Shown: piece by piece, positions 44,879 to 56,922 of the stretch
Layout of the letters: each line of letters starts with the position of its first letter
Position numbering within the stretch: the first letter of the stretch is position 1
Notes under the pieces: generated by a model
The model's input: the letters and a program-made list of their open reading frames with translations, nothing else
What the model was told of the DNA's origin: nothing
Databases searched by the model: none
Program-made: the position numbers and the translations under genes
Assembly (NCBI GenBank): GCA_902805475.1
Contig: CADCSX010000025.1
Span: 496,001 to 560,000, forward strand
From: Entonaema liquescens
Lineage: Eukaryota > Ascomycota > Sordariomycetes > Xylariales > Xylariaceae
Direction of reading: 5' to 3'
Length of the DNA stretch: 64,000 nucleotides

Positions 44879-47221
44879 TTACTGAACCTGACTGACAATC
44901 TCGCTGGCCTTGCCAAGCGACTCGACCATTTGCTGGCATTCCTTCCGCCGGCGGACGGTGTAGTCGCTCTCCTTTAGTAGGTCATCCAGGGTATCGTTTC
45001 GGTACATGTTCTCTAAGAGCTCTCGTTGCATTTCCTCCTTTGTAAATCTGTATCCGAGATTAGTAATTTGGTAAAGTATTTAGTTTCTATATATACTTAC
45101 GATACGAGGTTCAGCATGATAGCCTTGGGGACCATGTCGATCATCGTCCGCTTGACAATGTTGAAATACGAAGCAATTAGTAGCTCTGCAATCATTCGTT
45201 AGTATTATAGCCTCAACAAAGTTATCTCACTAGACGTACTAATAACTTCAACTTCGATATTCTCTCTCTCAGAGAGAGTTCCGGATGCCTTTAGTGTTGG
45301 GGGAGGAGCCTCCATAGCAGCGGCCTTCTTCTTGTTCTTGGCAGCAAAGAAACTGCCGAAGAAACCTGTGTTGTTATCTAGGTTGTCTATCGAAGGGCTG
45401 GCAGCACGTGCCGGTGTGCTTGATGCCGGTAGCGGCTTCCCAGTCTTGGGATCAACTTGAACGGGTTTTGCGCCATTATACCGCTCGTTAACAATGGCCA
45501 TTGCTCGGTGGCCGTTAAGGAAGTCAGGGTGAGCGGTGTTGATGTAGCAAGACTCCATAGCGACAAGGTCCTTCACAAGCTTATTGGTGGGCTCCATAGC
45601 CTTCTTGAAGAAACTGATAACAACACCGTGGAACTTCTCCTTAAGCTGCGGGTATCTTCTGTATAGCGCTTTAGTGAGAAGTTGCGACAGAATGCGCACA
45701 AGTTCATCATAAACAAGCGAAACACATTTGAGACTGGGCTCTTCTAGTCGCTTAATCTGTTGCTTGACGATCACTTCGAAAGCAGTGGTCCCAACGAAAA
45801 GCGCCGGGGAAGAACCAGATGAGTTGTAAAGTATCGTTCTGATATCGACATCTTTCACAACGTCGAATGGATCAACCGCCTTGACACCGTTGGAATATAA
45901 TTCGTGGAACACGAAGCTGATTCGAGCACCACCGGAAAGTTCTGTGCTGGACAGCTCCCCGTTGTTGCCTTCCAAAACAGTTCGCCATTCGTTCGTAAAT
46001 TCGGTTATGATATTAAGAACGATGTTTGCGCTGTTACCCAGCATTGAAGGGCCTAGGCTGTCGAGTTCTGCGGAGTACTTTTGTAGCGAACTAGCAATTC
46101 TTGCCTTGATATCAGGTAGGGTCTGTTTGATGTGCATCATCAAAATCAAGTTTAGCTTCCTTGCCAGGTAGGGTGTACCGCAGTAGGAGCTCTTGTTCCG
46201 ATAGGCCTTGTGGTTCTCGAAGAAGTTCTTCTCCGCTTCGAGGGATGCTGAAATGGGCTTCTTGTTGTCGATATCCCTTTGACCTCTGTTCACAACGGGC
46301 ACGTATCCAAGTCGAAGCGGAATAACACGCCCAGCAAGAATATCAACAACGTCCGTACCATCGTCCATCAGATCTACCTTCGTCAAGACACCGATCGTTC
46401 TTTGTCCTTCGGGATCGACTTCCCTAGCAAGCTTAAGACCGTCCGAGTTGGCTAAATCGATATTGGCAGAAGTAACGGCTAAGATGATAGCGTTCGACTT
46501 TTGGATGTATTTTAGGACCATATCTTTGATTTGCCGCTCGATATCCCTTGGTTGATCTCCTACGGGGACCTTCGTCAGACCGGGCAAGTCAACCAACGTC
46601 AAGGTCAGGACGTTAGGGGAGTAGACCCTTAGGTTAATCGGCGCGGCCGAAATGCCGGCGTTGCGACCGACTTTGGCTTCCGTCTCCCTGCTGATTTCAT
46701 CTCGAATCTTGTTAAAGTCGTAGAACTTCTGGCCGGGAATGTGCAAAAACTCGCCCCACTCGTCTGCGTTGGCTGCCTTATCTGTAGAGTTGTTGACATC
46801 CTCGTTGACCCCGTTCGTTTGGCCGGTAGCAGGTCGGTTAATAAGTTGTAGAATAAGGGGTCGTCTTGTTACGATACCGGAGCCTCGAGGTAAGCTGTTA
46901 GGAGAGTTAGTTAGGCTTAGGGGTGGGGATGGAACTTTAAAGGGGTGTTTGAGCGGTGACGCACAAGTCTCGACCAACGATGTTCTCAAGCACGGAACTT
47001 TTGCCGCTAGACTGACTTCCAACGACGACTATTTGCGGTAAATCGATAGGGTTGTTGACACCGACGGTAGAAAAGACATCTTGCAGTCTGTTTACAAGTC
47101 TAGAATTTAATGTGTTAGCAGAAACCCAGTTGCGCGCATGAACAAGACACCTGCAAGATTATACGTACTTGATCAGGGCGGGATCTGAAATACCCCCTGA
47201 TGCAATTGATGTTTCGCTCAT
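44879..47221 (-). CDS. VPS1: dynamin-like GTPase VPS1
   Basis: Five exons: 47221-47169, 47099-46965, 46894-45240, 45185-45101 and 45047-44879, all in phase; 698 aa (yeast Vps1 is about 700). The GTPase domain shows G1 VVGSQSSGKSS (residues about 44-53), T in the switch I region GSGIVTRRPLILQL, G3 VDLPGLTKVPVGDQP and G4 TKVDLMD. The dynamin middle domain follows, then a variable insert (about 535-600, Ala/Lys-rich, replacing the PH domain). The GED at the C-terminus spans the last three exons (IASYFNIVKRTMIDMVPKAI, MQRELLENMYRND). Vps1 acts in Golgi-to-vacuole traffic, vacuole fission and fusion, endocytosis and peroxisome division. Frame is intact. Confidence 0.96.
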
Positions 47222-48599
47222 CTTCGGTAGGTGGTGTTTGGGTTCGCTTCTTTTATGTTGGGATATGAGTTGAAGCCACACTTGGCTGGTGTTCGTTTAA
47301 TAAGATAGTCTTCGCTTTGGAGGGGAAGAATTGGCTTTAGAGCCGGGTTTAAGTGTGGACTTGGTTTCTTTAGTATCGACGAAGCTTTCAAAGCTTCTCT
47401 TCAAATAGGAGGGGCAAAGATATAGGGTATGTGAATCAACAAATGAACACAACCTGCGCTTGTTCGTAGAAGGTAGAAGGTAGAAGGTAGAAGGTGTATG
47501 GAAAGATTATCTCGAAGGTATTGTTTTTGAGGGTAAGAAGAAATACTTGGGAATTTGGTTCAGGGACATTTATCAAATCGCCAGGCGCAACACGGGTGGC
47601 ACTTGACGACCTTACAAGTACGTAGGTACCTTACGTAGTACCGCCCCTTAGGTAATTTTATAGCCTTATCCCTATCGAGCCAATGTAGCATGTGACTAGG
47701 AAGCCGGCCTAACATCAGCTAAAAGTAGATTGGTCCAAATCAGATGGCCTGTGCGTTTTCACGATAGACCCACCTGCAACATAGGCGGTTTCGACTGCAT
47801 ACGTTAGTTAGTACTTACCTAGGTATAATAACTATACCTACATGTAGTATACAAAGGCATTGTCACTTATGAATAATATCCAAGATACCTAACTTAACAA
47901 GGGCAATATTTCTTCAATAATGTTGCCTGAAAAAGCGTGCGTCAGCTATCGAGTCAAAGATGACGACGACAAGTCTATATAGATATAGTTATATAGTTAT
48001 ACGTTTTGTTGCTGCCTGACTTACCAGCCTTCCTAGGTACCCTATCCTATGCATTAGATTAGGTACCCAATTTAGACATTTGAGATCAAAGAAACCCCTG
48101 ATGGGCCGCATATCCAATAAATCACATGGCACAACACACTGAATCTAGTAATCTTTCTAAACAGTTTATTTATATTGCATCGCTAAGAGTGTCGCTTGCA
48201 CTAGGTGCGATTATCTCCTAGAAGCAAAGCCACGACTCTCATTGCGGTTGGTATGAGAAGGGATACCTTTACATAGCCCCTTGAATATACAATGCCAACG
48301 TGATAATGTCATTTCCCGACTCATACGTCTATCGCATGAATGGCAAGAAGAGACTCAGCAAAACCCTTCCCTCCCAAAAACAGACACTTTAAATCGAAGC
48401 TATTCTGTATTGATACACCGCATGATGAGAAAAATAAAAAAACGCCATCAGGGACGTCTTGTACGGTGGCATCCCAAGTTATGTCGAGTCGCCAGAGATC
48501 GGGGAGAAGCGCCGTGCCACCATCCAAATTTGCGCCGGGCCCATGCAAGCAATTGTACTATAAAATCAAAAGGCTAGGATATAACCTATCTGCTGTTCA
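47222..48599. other. VPS1 promoter and GID7 downstream region
   Basis: 1.4 kb. It contains the exact palindrome TACCTAGGTA at 47816-47825, related taggtacc strings, and a 7-bp tandem repeat at 47466-47493. No gene recognised. Confidence 0.5.
47466..47493 (+). repeat. 7-bp tandem repeat (gtagaag)x4
   Basis: Four perfect copies about 250 bp upstream of the VPS1 start codon. Confidence 0.85.
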
Positions 48600-50766
48600 T
48601 TAAGAACCGCTCGGGGTCCGGTTTACCTCTCCATGAGTGATGCGCCACTCATTATTAGACCATCTATGCCAAGTTAGCCCCCTATATTAAAATGCGAATT
48701 TGGTATGGTATAGAAATGGCACATACATCTTGATTTTGCCGTCGTCCCCACACGAGGCAAACATGCATGGGTCGGCGGGGTTCCACGAGACCGAATTGCA
48801 TCCAGGAAAGTGACCATTGAGCTTCTCTACTAGCTGGGCACTAGCCTTATGCCAGATATTGATCGAGCCGTCTATTGCTACAGTCAGTCACAAAGTCAGT
48901 GTCACTAACCAGGAAACTTACCTTCGCTCCCACTAATCACGAAGCTTTCGTCCGCCCCTCCGAGTGCACTCCTTATCATGTAATTCCCGCCTGTGAAGCC
49001 GGCGTAATTTTGAACTGGCTCACGAAGAATAAGATCAATAAGTTGCGCGACACCATTGTTGTGATTCACCAGGAGATGTCGAGAGTTTTTGCTGATGCTG
49101 ATCGACGTTAATCTGACTTGCAGGTCCATCTCATACTCTAGTTGACGCGTAATAAAATTGTAAACGTGGATATGAGTTCCACCATCTGAGGCCACGAGCC
49201 AATGCCCATCCGGCGAGATAGCCAGGTCTTCCACTCGATGAGGGCAGTTCCAGTCGTAGACCTTATCTCCGGAAATGCTCCACTGGATGAGGCCGTGGCT
49301 TTTATCGAGTGCGCCTGTTACAAAAGTTTTGCTATCTGCTGCCCATACGCAACTGGTAACAGGTTCTTGGCATCGTTCGAATATTTTGAGACAAGCACCG
49401 GTCTACATCTGTCAGCTATGCCCTTAAAAAGGTGCGAGAGTATGCAAACTCACATTAACATCCCATAACCTAGCATGTCGGTCCTGGCTGCATGTAACCA
49501 ACATGGTATCATCCCAGCTCCAAGAGACATTACCAACCCCGTCATCATGTTCCTTAAGAAAATGAAGCGGGCGAAAGGACGGAACATCCCAGATAATGAC
49601 TTGCTTGCCCTTGCCACAACTGGCTAACTTCGTTCCATCATGGGAAAATTTGATCTGCCAGACCTGATCGTCATGCTCATCTAGTTCCAAAACATTTTCC
49701 GCCGGGAACCGTCTTCTGTCACACATGTGATCCGAGTATAGCGATGGAGAAGCAGCACTAGAATGCCAGAGGCAGTTTCCAATCTGACTTGCTTTAACTT
49801 GATGTAGAAGTATCGCCAGACGATGCTCTGGGAGCATGACCGATGGGGAGATGCATTCTGGTAACGAGCATTAGTGAAATTCGTGCTAGGGACGAATTTT
49901 TAGGAGCTCCTTAAACTTACTTGATAATTGTGATAAGAGAACGCGCCGAGATTCTCCGTATGCACCATCCCACTCGGCTTTGAATTTCAGGTCTTCCGTC
50001 TTTGGACACATAAGTAGACTGGATAAGAAATGAAGTTTTTGGGTGTCTTGATATAACGGTGTTAGTTCGTTCCTCAATACCATTAGGGCACGGCTGGTGT
50101 CTTTTTTCTCTAAGAGTTCCAAAAATTTCTGCTGTCGTATCCAGAATCTCATCGTGCGCCTATCGGCTCCGTTTGTCAGCACCAATCCATTACCATTCTC
50201 GCCAGTTCGAGCACCAGATACTATAGCTCCAGCAAGCAGCTGTTCTGCTTCACTCCAGTTTCCGCTGAGTATGGCAGTTCTGAATGCCGCAACCATTGGG
50301 TTTTCTAGCTCAAAGCCGCTCTCCTGGCTCACACTTTCCGCCGCAGAGTGGTAACCTATATCCGTAAGTGCTTGCAATAATAATCTTGTGACTTCTTCAC
50401 GGTCGTGGCCGAAATACGTCTCCGACGGCCGCACTTTGGAGGAGCCATTAACTGCCGAGGCCGCCTTACTAGTCCCATTGGCGGAGCTTGATACCGAGGA
50501 CCCCGAAGCGACTTCCCATTAGCATAGGGCCTCGAAGCGCCATTAGATGCTGCTGGCCTGTCTGTATCCGCTAACATTGTACTGTTTGTACGCCTACGTT
50601 TCCTCCTAGGACTTTCGGTAGGGATAATATGGGAAGCGCGAGCTTCCGGGAGCTCCGACTGCGAGCTGGCGACGTCGTTATCGTCGTCTGAAGCTCGTTG
50701 TCTTCTCCCTAAAACCTGGCTCTGCACAAAAGATTCGGTAGGTCGGCGTTCCTGAGCACCAGACAC
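48600..50766 (-). CDS. GID7: GID/CTLH ubiquitin ligase subunit, Gid7/WDR26-like (frame break in N-terminus)
   Basis: Five exons: 50766-49921, 49857-49454, 49402-48922, 48871-48727 and 48663-48600; 646 aa when one base is restored. The N-terminus is disordered (KRRRTNSTM, Ser/Ala/Asn-rich). LisH-like HDREEVTRLLLQALTDIGYH, then the CTLH segment NPMVAAFRTAILSGNWSEAE, precede WD40 repeats. These include DDQVWQIKFSHDGTKLASCG, DDGVGNVSWSWDDTMLVTCS, CVWAADSKTFVTGALDK, DLAISPDGHWLVASDGG and NSVSWNPADPCMFASCGDDG. In yeast Gid7 forms the outer ring of the GID E3 that degrades gluconeogenic enzymes; WDR26 is the animal counterpart. The frame of the ATG at 50766 runs into a different frame at about 50505-50525, in the linker before the LisH part. 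An internal start at 50434 would avoid this. Confidence 0.9.
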
Positions 50767-51621
50767 GATATTATCTGAGTTGGATTGTGGGTCGTAGTTC
50801 GCTATATTCGTGGGTGGTATAGTCGCTGCGGGGGCTGAGAAGACTGTGTTGGAAGGAGGTCGAGGGGTTGCGGCGTGGGTAAGTGATCGGAGGCGGATGG
50901 GGTGGATGGAGGTTGCTGGGGGTTTTGGTCTGCCACTTCGACTCGCTACTCGATACTGCGGGCTAGAAACACCCGCAGTTTAGAAAGGAAGAGAGGCACA
51001 GTTGGTCTGCCGAAGTGAGGTAAGATTCAAGTTATTGGTATACCTCGGCTAGGTAGATGTCGTCGTAGGCGTGGGGTGGATGGTTTTTTAGGTGATTAAC
51101 ACAATAAAGGAAGCAGTAGGAAATGGGAGGCGACGTTCTTATTAAATTTGGATGACAGGATTCAGCGCGGATGGCTTTGAAGTAGCTGACCTCATGTCAG
51201 GTGGACCGTGAACCTAACATCCAACCTACTAAAACTGCTAGGTTACGCTGGTTAAGTTGCTAAATTCTTTGAGTGCTAGGAACCCGAGTTCTCTTGAGAT
51301 AGCATCCCTAGACCCAGATTTCCGTTGTCAAATGACTAATTGATTGCGTCTGCTTTATGGTAGGTATTGAAGCAGTTATATGACGTGTGGCCGGGCTGTT
51401 ACTCTCGGAGGCGGGCAACGAGACGGGTTTAAGGGCTCGTGGATTATGCACAACGAGGGACGAGTAAACAATGCGAAGCTTTGATGGAACTAATTCGGAA
51501 GAAGGTCGCCTTTGGGAGGGAGTTAAAGAACATCAAGACTGACGGTTGTTAGATATGTAATGAAACCTGGGTAAGGCAGGTACTTTACTTAGTAAGATAT
51601 GTGGCAATCCGTAAGGTAGAT

Positions 51622-51648
51622 GAACGAATAGAACGAATAGAACGAATG
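51622..51648 (+). repeat. 9-bp tandem repeat (gaacgaata)x3
   Basis: Two perfect copies and a third with its last base changed. Confidence 0.8.
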
Positions 51649-53158
51649 AGAACTAATGTGGAATGGAAGGCGGACGGGCGTAACCTAGGTGGATGCATGT
51701 ACTGTACTGATGTGTGAGCGTCGGCCGACTTACAAGAAACACCCGTATTGTATTGTAACCATTTTAATTGGGAACGTTTAATGCCTACCTACCTATTCAC
51801 TATCTAATTTAACCCCCATTTAAAGCTAAAAAGCACCTAAAATGTACCTAACTTAAAACAACCTTGGCAGCTACCTACCTAAGTACCTAACGTACACGTA
51901 AATTCAATACCTACCTGTAACCTAGGTACCAGAAGTTGGTGGATCCCCATTGCAGCATGTAAATGTAATTGTGTTGTACCTAGCTGATAAGATATTGCGC
52001 ATGCAGCTATGGGTAAGAACGCTGCATCCGCATTGCAGCCAGATTTATTCTAATTGGTCCTCATATTCGCTAGAGTGGCACCTATTGTTTGAGTTCCTGC
52101 TATCCGTAGTGTAACACATTTGATGTAGCCACCATTCCTTCGTAATGTGCCTACATATGTACATACATGAGGTATGTACAATGTATGTAGGTAATAAATA
52201 GAAAAGAGACGAGGGGGAGAAAGGAAGACCCTTAATTCTTGAGGAAAGAAACCATTTTAATACACTGGGGTGTAGGTAGGTATTATAGGAAATAATCTAA
52301 TTGATTCCTGTGTGACAATATAGAAACAATTACATACCATAATCAAAATAATTACCTAGATCATGTCTTCTTGTCAAACCTCGCGAGGGGTAAATCAGAG
52401 ATAACGATAGGTAACTAAAGCTTCTCCCGCTTGAATAGATACCTACGCTCGAATACCCCCACATGCAATCTCAAGGTGCCGAGGGGCTTATGCTATGGCT
52501 ACACGTTTTAGTCTATGTGCTACCTAACCTAGGTAACTTACATCCATACTTAGAATTATTTTAAGGTCACGAATTACATCTCGTACTTCATAATTGGACG
52601 GAGGTGACACTCGGGCGTAAGAGGCGTTTAATCAGGCTGGAAAGATGCATTAGGTGGGCTGGGCAGCTAGTTGCAGGAAAGGCAGAAAGCAAAAACCATT
52701 TAATCATCCGGTATAATCAATGGATCCATCTTTTGAATCTGACTATTTGCGAATACATGGTAGGTATGATAAGACCACTGCTACCTAAACCTCATATACA
52801 AATACATTATGTACCTAACCCAACCTGACACAATTACATCTTATGTAGGAAACTACTATGTAGCACACTATTACTATACTCACAAGGGAACCGAAATATC
52901 TCTAGCTTTACGACCAACTAAATCTTCGTTTCGTTTTCTTCTCTTCTCACTAGTTAACCTAACTTCAAGCGGAAAAGTATGCGGCCGTCCTTCGATACCC
53001 GTCAACATGCAAGTATTCGGAATGCAAGGTTCTGGTATCCGAGTCGGCCGACGAGCCCGCTCTCATGACAAATCCGAGATTCGTTAAATTCATTCCGAAT
53101 AATACGAATGTCATAAGACCCATTGTTACAGTGCATGCTTTCATTATTTTATCCTATC

Positions 53159-53182
53159 TTTTTTTTTTTTTTTTTTTTTTTT
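53159..53182 (+). repeat. T24 homopolymer
   Basis: Twenty-four consecutive T, about 220 bp downstream of the acetoacetyl-CoA synthetase stop. Confidence 0.9.
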
Positions 53183-53402
53183 GGCGAACAAACGCAAGAG
53201 CGAGAACATATAGCTAGGTGTTGAACCATATAGATCCGGACCCAAGATAACACCAACCTGTTTCTATTAAACCAATTTCATCTAATAACAGGATATATCT
53301 TATTTCTTCAAAGTCGAAACCATCTTTCAACTCGGAGATAAATATAGTACAACGCTTATGTTGTAAATCTCATCCACAGTCCTATATCCCATATCCTTTG
53401 AT

Positions 53403-55704
53403 CTAAAGTTTCTCCTTCGGTGCTACAAGCTCTTCAACCTTGGCGAATTGGTAATAATAATCTAAACTCTTCGGGTTGAGCAACGTGCCGCTTGGTTTGA
53501 TGGTTTGGCCTGAGACAATCTGTTTTACTGGTAACTCGACTTTCTTTAGGTTGACCGTTGTCTAATCCCAAGTTAGCATAGAAAACTTATCCGAGGCGAA
53601 CTTTCCACTTACAGGTATTTCGGGGTTTCAAACACATATTTAGGTACGTGTCTCTTAGTCAATTCCCTCTTGATGGCATCTTTAACTTCGTTCACGATCT
53701 TCCTGTCAAACTTGTGACCCGGGCGCATCAACAAGAATAGCATCACACTTTCGTCGTTATCTTGCGGTCGCCTTTGTCCAACACAGATAGAATCGGCCAC
53801 TTTATCCGCAAAGTTTCTCTCGATAACCGAGTATATTTCTGCAGAACCAAAACGTACTCCGCTAGGATTCAAAACACCATCAGCTCTTCCGAGAAAGGTG
53901 AGGTTCTTGGTAACGGGATGGAAAACGCAAAAATCACCGTGTGCCCACACATGCTCAAATCTTGCAAAATAAGCCGAGTGGAACTTTGGGCCAGGCAGAC
54001 CAGTCGGTGTCTTATCACCCCACAGATATATCGGTACGTTTGGGAACGAGGCGGTAGCCACAAGCTCCCCAGGTGTTCCGTCCGGTACTTCTTTTCCAGG
54101 TCCAGGAGGAAGTAGTGAATCGTATAAGGCCACCTTAACCCCGAGAGAAGGACCCTGAGTCCCACCTACGTAGACAGGAGTGAGTGGATTTCCGATTCCA
54201 AAACAGCCAGCCTGGTATGAAGTTAGTACTTGGCCATGTCCGACGGGGATTGATCTTACAATATCGGTTCCGCCAGATATATTGCTTAGGTGGACATTAG
54301 TTGGAAACCCTTTGTCATAGAACCATTCAAACAACTGCTCCGGGAGTACCATACCGGTACTTGTCACTATTCGAAGATTTGACAAGTCCGTAATTTGTCG
54401 GGGAGAGATTCCTGCCCTAGCAACTTCGTAGAACCACCTTGGGCTAGTACCCAACTTAGTCACTTTCTGGTCGCCAATCAACTTGATGAAAGTCTGGAGG
54501 TCGGGCTGGAAGGGAGATCCATCGTATAAGACGACGCGTGCGCCGACCAGAAGCTGGCCAACGCACACTAGGTACATAATCCATCCTGTAGTCGTGTATT
54601 GCAGAGTAACGGTGTCTGAGTTCGTATCCTCATGAAGACGGGTTTCTTTCAGGTAATTCAGAATACCGCCCCCAACGGAGTGGACGATAGCTTTTGGTAT
54701 GCCGGTAGTCCCCGAGGAATAGCAGAGGAGGAAAGGCTCGTGGAAAGCAATCCTAGCAATTGGTGGAGGAGAGAATTGATCACCTTTTTCAAGGAACGAA
54801 CTCAGCGTTAGGGCCTTGGGGATATTTCTTATATCCAAGGCGTCGTGGAAACGGCGAATTGAGATCAACCCTGAAAATTGATCACATCCTTTCATGCCCG
54901 AAACGACTTCGGCCATCTTCGGGCGCAAATCTACTCGCTTCCCATTGTAAAGAGCTGCATCATCCATGAAGATATACTAATCTTGATAAGTAAGCTGGTT
55001 ACCAAAGGGAAGAATTCCCCTTACCTTTGGGTTGACTTGAACCGTTCTCTGCAAGATACCCTGAACGCCCATATCGGTCGAGCTACTACTGAAGATAGCA
55101 CCCAACCAAGATGTAGCAGCAAAAATTACCAAAGTCTCGACGCTGTTAGACCCAACAACAACAATTCGGTCCCCTCGCCTCACCCCACCAGCGTATAAGG
55201 CGGAGGCATAAAGAGCTACAAGTTTCCGAAGCGTAACCCATGTGACATGTCTGATCTCGCTCACGCCCTCTCGGACTTCGGTCAAGGCAATCTTGGTGTC
55301 TTCCTTTCCTACCTTGCCATGGTAATCGATAGGGTCCTGAGGCCCGCGAGACCACAGAAGATTCTCGGCGAAATTAAGGTGAACACCCTCAAACCATCGC
55401 GGGATAGCATCAATTGGCTTGCTCTCATCTACCGCTCTTGTGTAAGAACCAGTGTGGATTATATTAGTGTACTCGAAGACCTCAGAATAAAAGTCGGAAC
55501 GCTTAGTAACGGAATACTGATACAGGTCTTGGAATGTCTTAAAAATCTGTTAGTGAATACGTCGTGTGGCGGCTTATATTTGTTATGAATGGATCCCACC
55601 TTAAGCCCAGCGCCATACTTCTTGTTCAGCCGTTGCATAAACTCATGCACCTGAGTCTTTTCGGGATTGGGATGCTCCCAGAGCTTTCTTGGAATAGACG
55701 CCAT
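53403..55704 (-). CDS. acetoacetyl-CoA synthetase (frame break at end of exon 3)
   Basis: Four exons: 55704-55600, 55546-55025, 54976-53613 and 53561-53403; 716 aa when one base is restored. It activates acetoacetate with CoA and ATP in the cytosol (ketone-body and leucine-derived carbon to sterols). The N-terminal ACAS part reads RKLWEHPNPEKTQVHEFM, RWFEGVHLNFAENLLW and IFSSSSTDMG. The adenylate-forming core has the P-loop-like LCYSSGTTGIPKAIVHS, TTTGWIMYLV, LSNISGGTDI, AHGDFCVFHPVTKNLTFLGR (with RADGVLNPSGVRFGSAEIY) and a C-terminal Lys-bearing tail GQTIKPSGTLLNPKSL. At the exon 3 end the frame reads FETPKYL instead of the expected FETPEIP before exon 4 (TTVNLKKVELP). One missing G in the run at 53622-53625 restores it. 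Exon 1 uses a GTGGGA donor. Confidence 0.92.
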
Positions 55705-56922
55705 CTTTAGGGTTGTTTAAACTTCTCACGACATTCAAAAGGTTGGTCAGCTTTAGATTCAATCAAATTGATCAGATCAAAGTCGAGAACTCATATCTAG
55801 GGGAAAACTCCGATGAACCCGATCCTTCAAAGTCCGGCTCAGAAATACCCGCGGCTCTGTGCTTTAGGTCAAGGTATTACAAGTATTTGGGGCAACCCGA
55901 TACCTACTTTCACATCTATATACAGAAAGCTATCTCAACAACTTCACTTCATTTCCCAAAATAAAAATCTCATTTTCTTATATGTTATACGTTTCAAACT
56001 GAGACATAACTAGCTATGAAATTACTTATTTCATGTTAGTATAGGATGTCAATATAAAAGAGTGTTGGTACCTTGAACAAATACTCACCGATACGCCGAC
56101 GAAAGTATTCCAGGGGTAAATTCGATCCCCGCATCCCGCATGTTCCCCAACGAACTCCGCATTTTAGCACCTCTTTCAGTCTCTTTATCGTAGATAAGAT
56201 ATCTTTATCCCGTTTGTAGTTGCTTAAGCGAAACCCGGGAGGATCCTTTAGGAATAACTTGAGACTATATCTCATTTCTCATATCTAATTTCTCAAATCT
56301 AATAAGATATTAAATATTGAATATTGAATATTGAATATTGAATATTGAATATAATTAGAGCTACTCAGGTTGTCCAAAAATGAGAAAATGTGATCATTAC
56401 AATTAGAGTATAGAGTCTAGTAGATAAACCGATTACTATACGTCATACTACTGCATTAACACTATATAGCCATTTAACATTTTGATCACAAGCCTCGTCC
56501 TGTTCTTCAATAACACCTCAAGGGTTCGATCGCGGTTTAATCCAGGCCGAATCGGCAGAATCTTGGGCCTGTTCTGCCATCCGACCTCCCGTATAGAGCC
56601 TACATACAATCGGCTAGGTTAGTCCCAGCACTGCGTCGATTGGTGGAGATTTAGAGAGGATTCAATCTATAATATTAGCCGCGAGACTTGACAATCACCC
56701 CACAAACCCCCCAAGAGACCCCTCATACTCGCGACATTGTATGTCGACTGTTGATGCTAAACCCCACGTAGGGTTATGTAGGCTAGTTAACAACAGAAGT
56801 ATGTTGGTAAAATGGTAGGTTGGGATTTTTCTCTTTTAGTTTTTTCTTTTCTTTGCTGTACCCCCTTGAGACTGGTAGTTCTCGCTATCAGTTAGTTTGG
56901 TTTAGTTGTCTTGTAAATTACG
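55705..56922. other. divergent promoter region, acetoacetyl-CoA synthetase / DUF2264
   Basis: 1.2 kb between outward-reading genes. AT-rich, with a 7-bp tandem repeat; short T/C tracts near 56830-56860 precede the DUF2264 start. No gene. Confidence 0.5.
56314..56348 (+). repeat. 7-bp tandem repeat (atattga)x5
   Basis: Five perfect copies in AT-rich intergenic DNA. Confidence 0.9.

Larger units (their letters stand above)
50767..53402. other. long intergenic region
   Basis: 2.6 kb between the GID7 start and the 3' end of acetoacetyl-CoA synthetase. It is unusually dense in tacctacct, taggta and acctaggta strings from 51780 to 52560 and includes a 9-bp tandem repeat and a T24 run. No gene recognised. 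Confidence 0.5.

Noticed and set aside
56085..56130. tRNA-like T-arm (ggggtaaattcgatcccc)
   Set aside because: The loop is too long, and no acceptor, D or anticodon arms could be paired around it.
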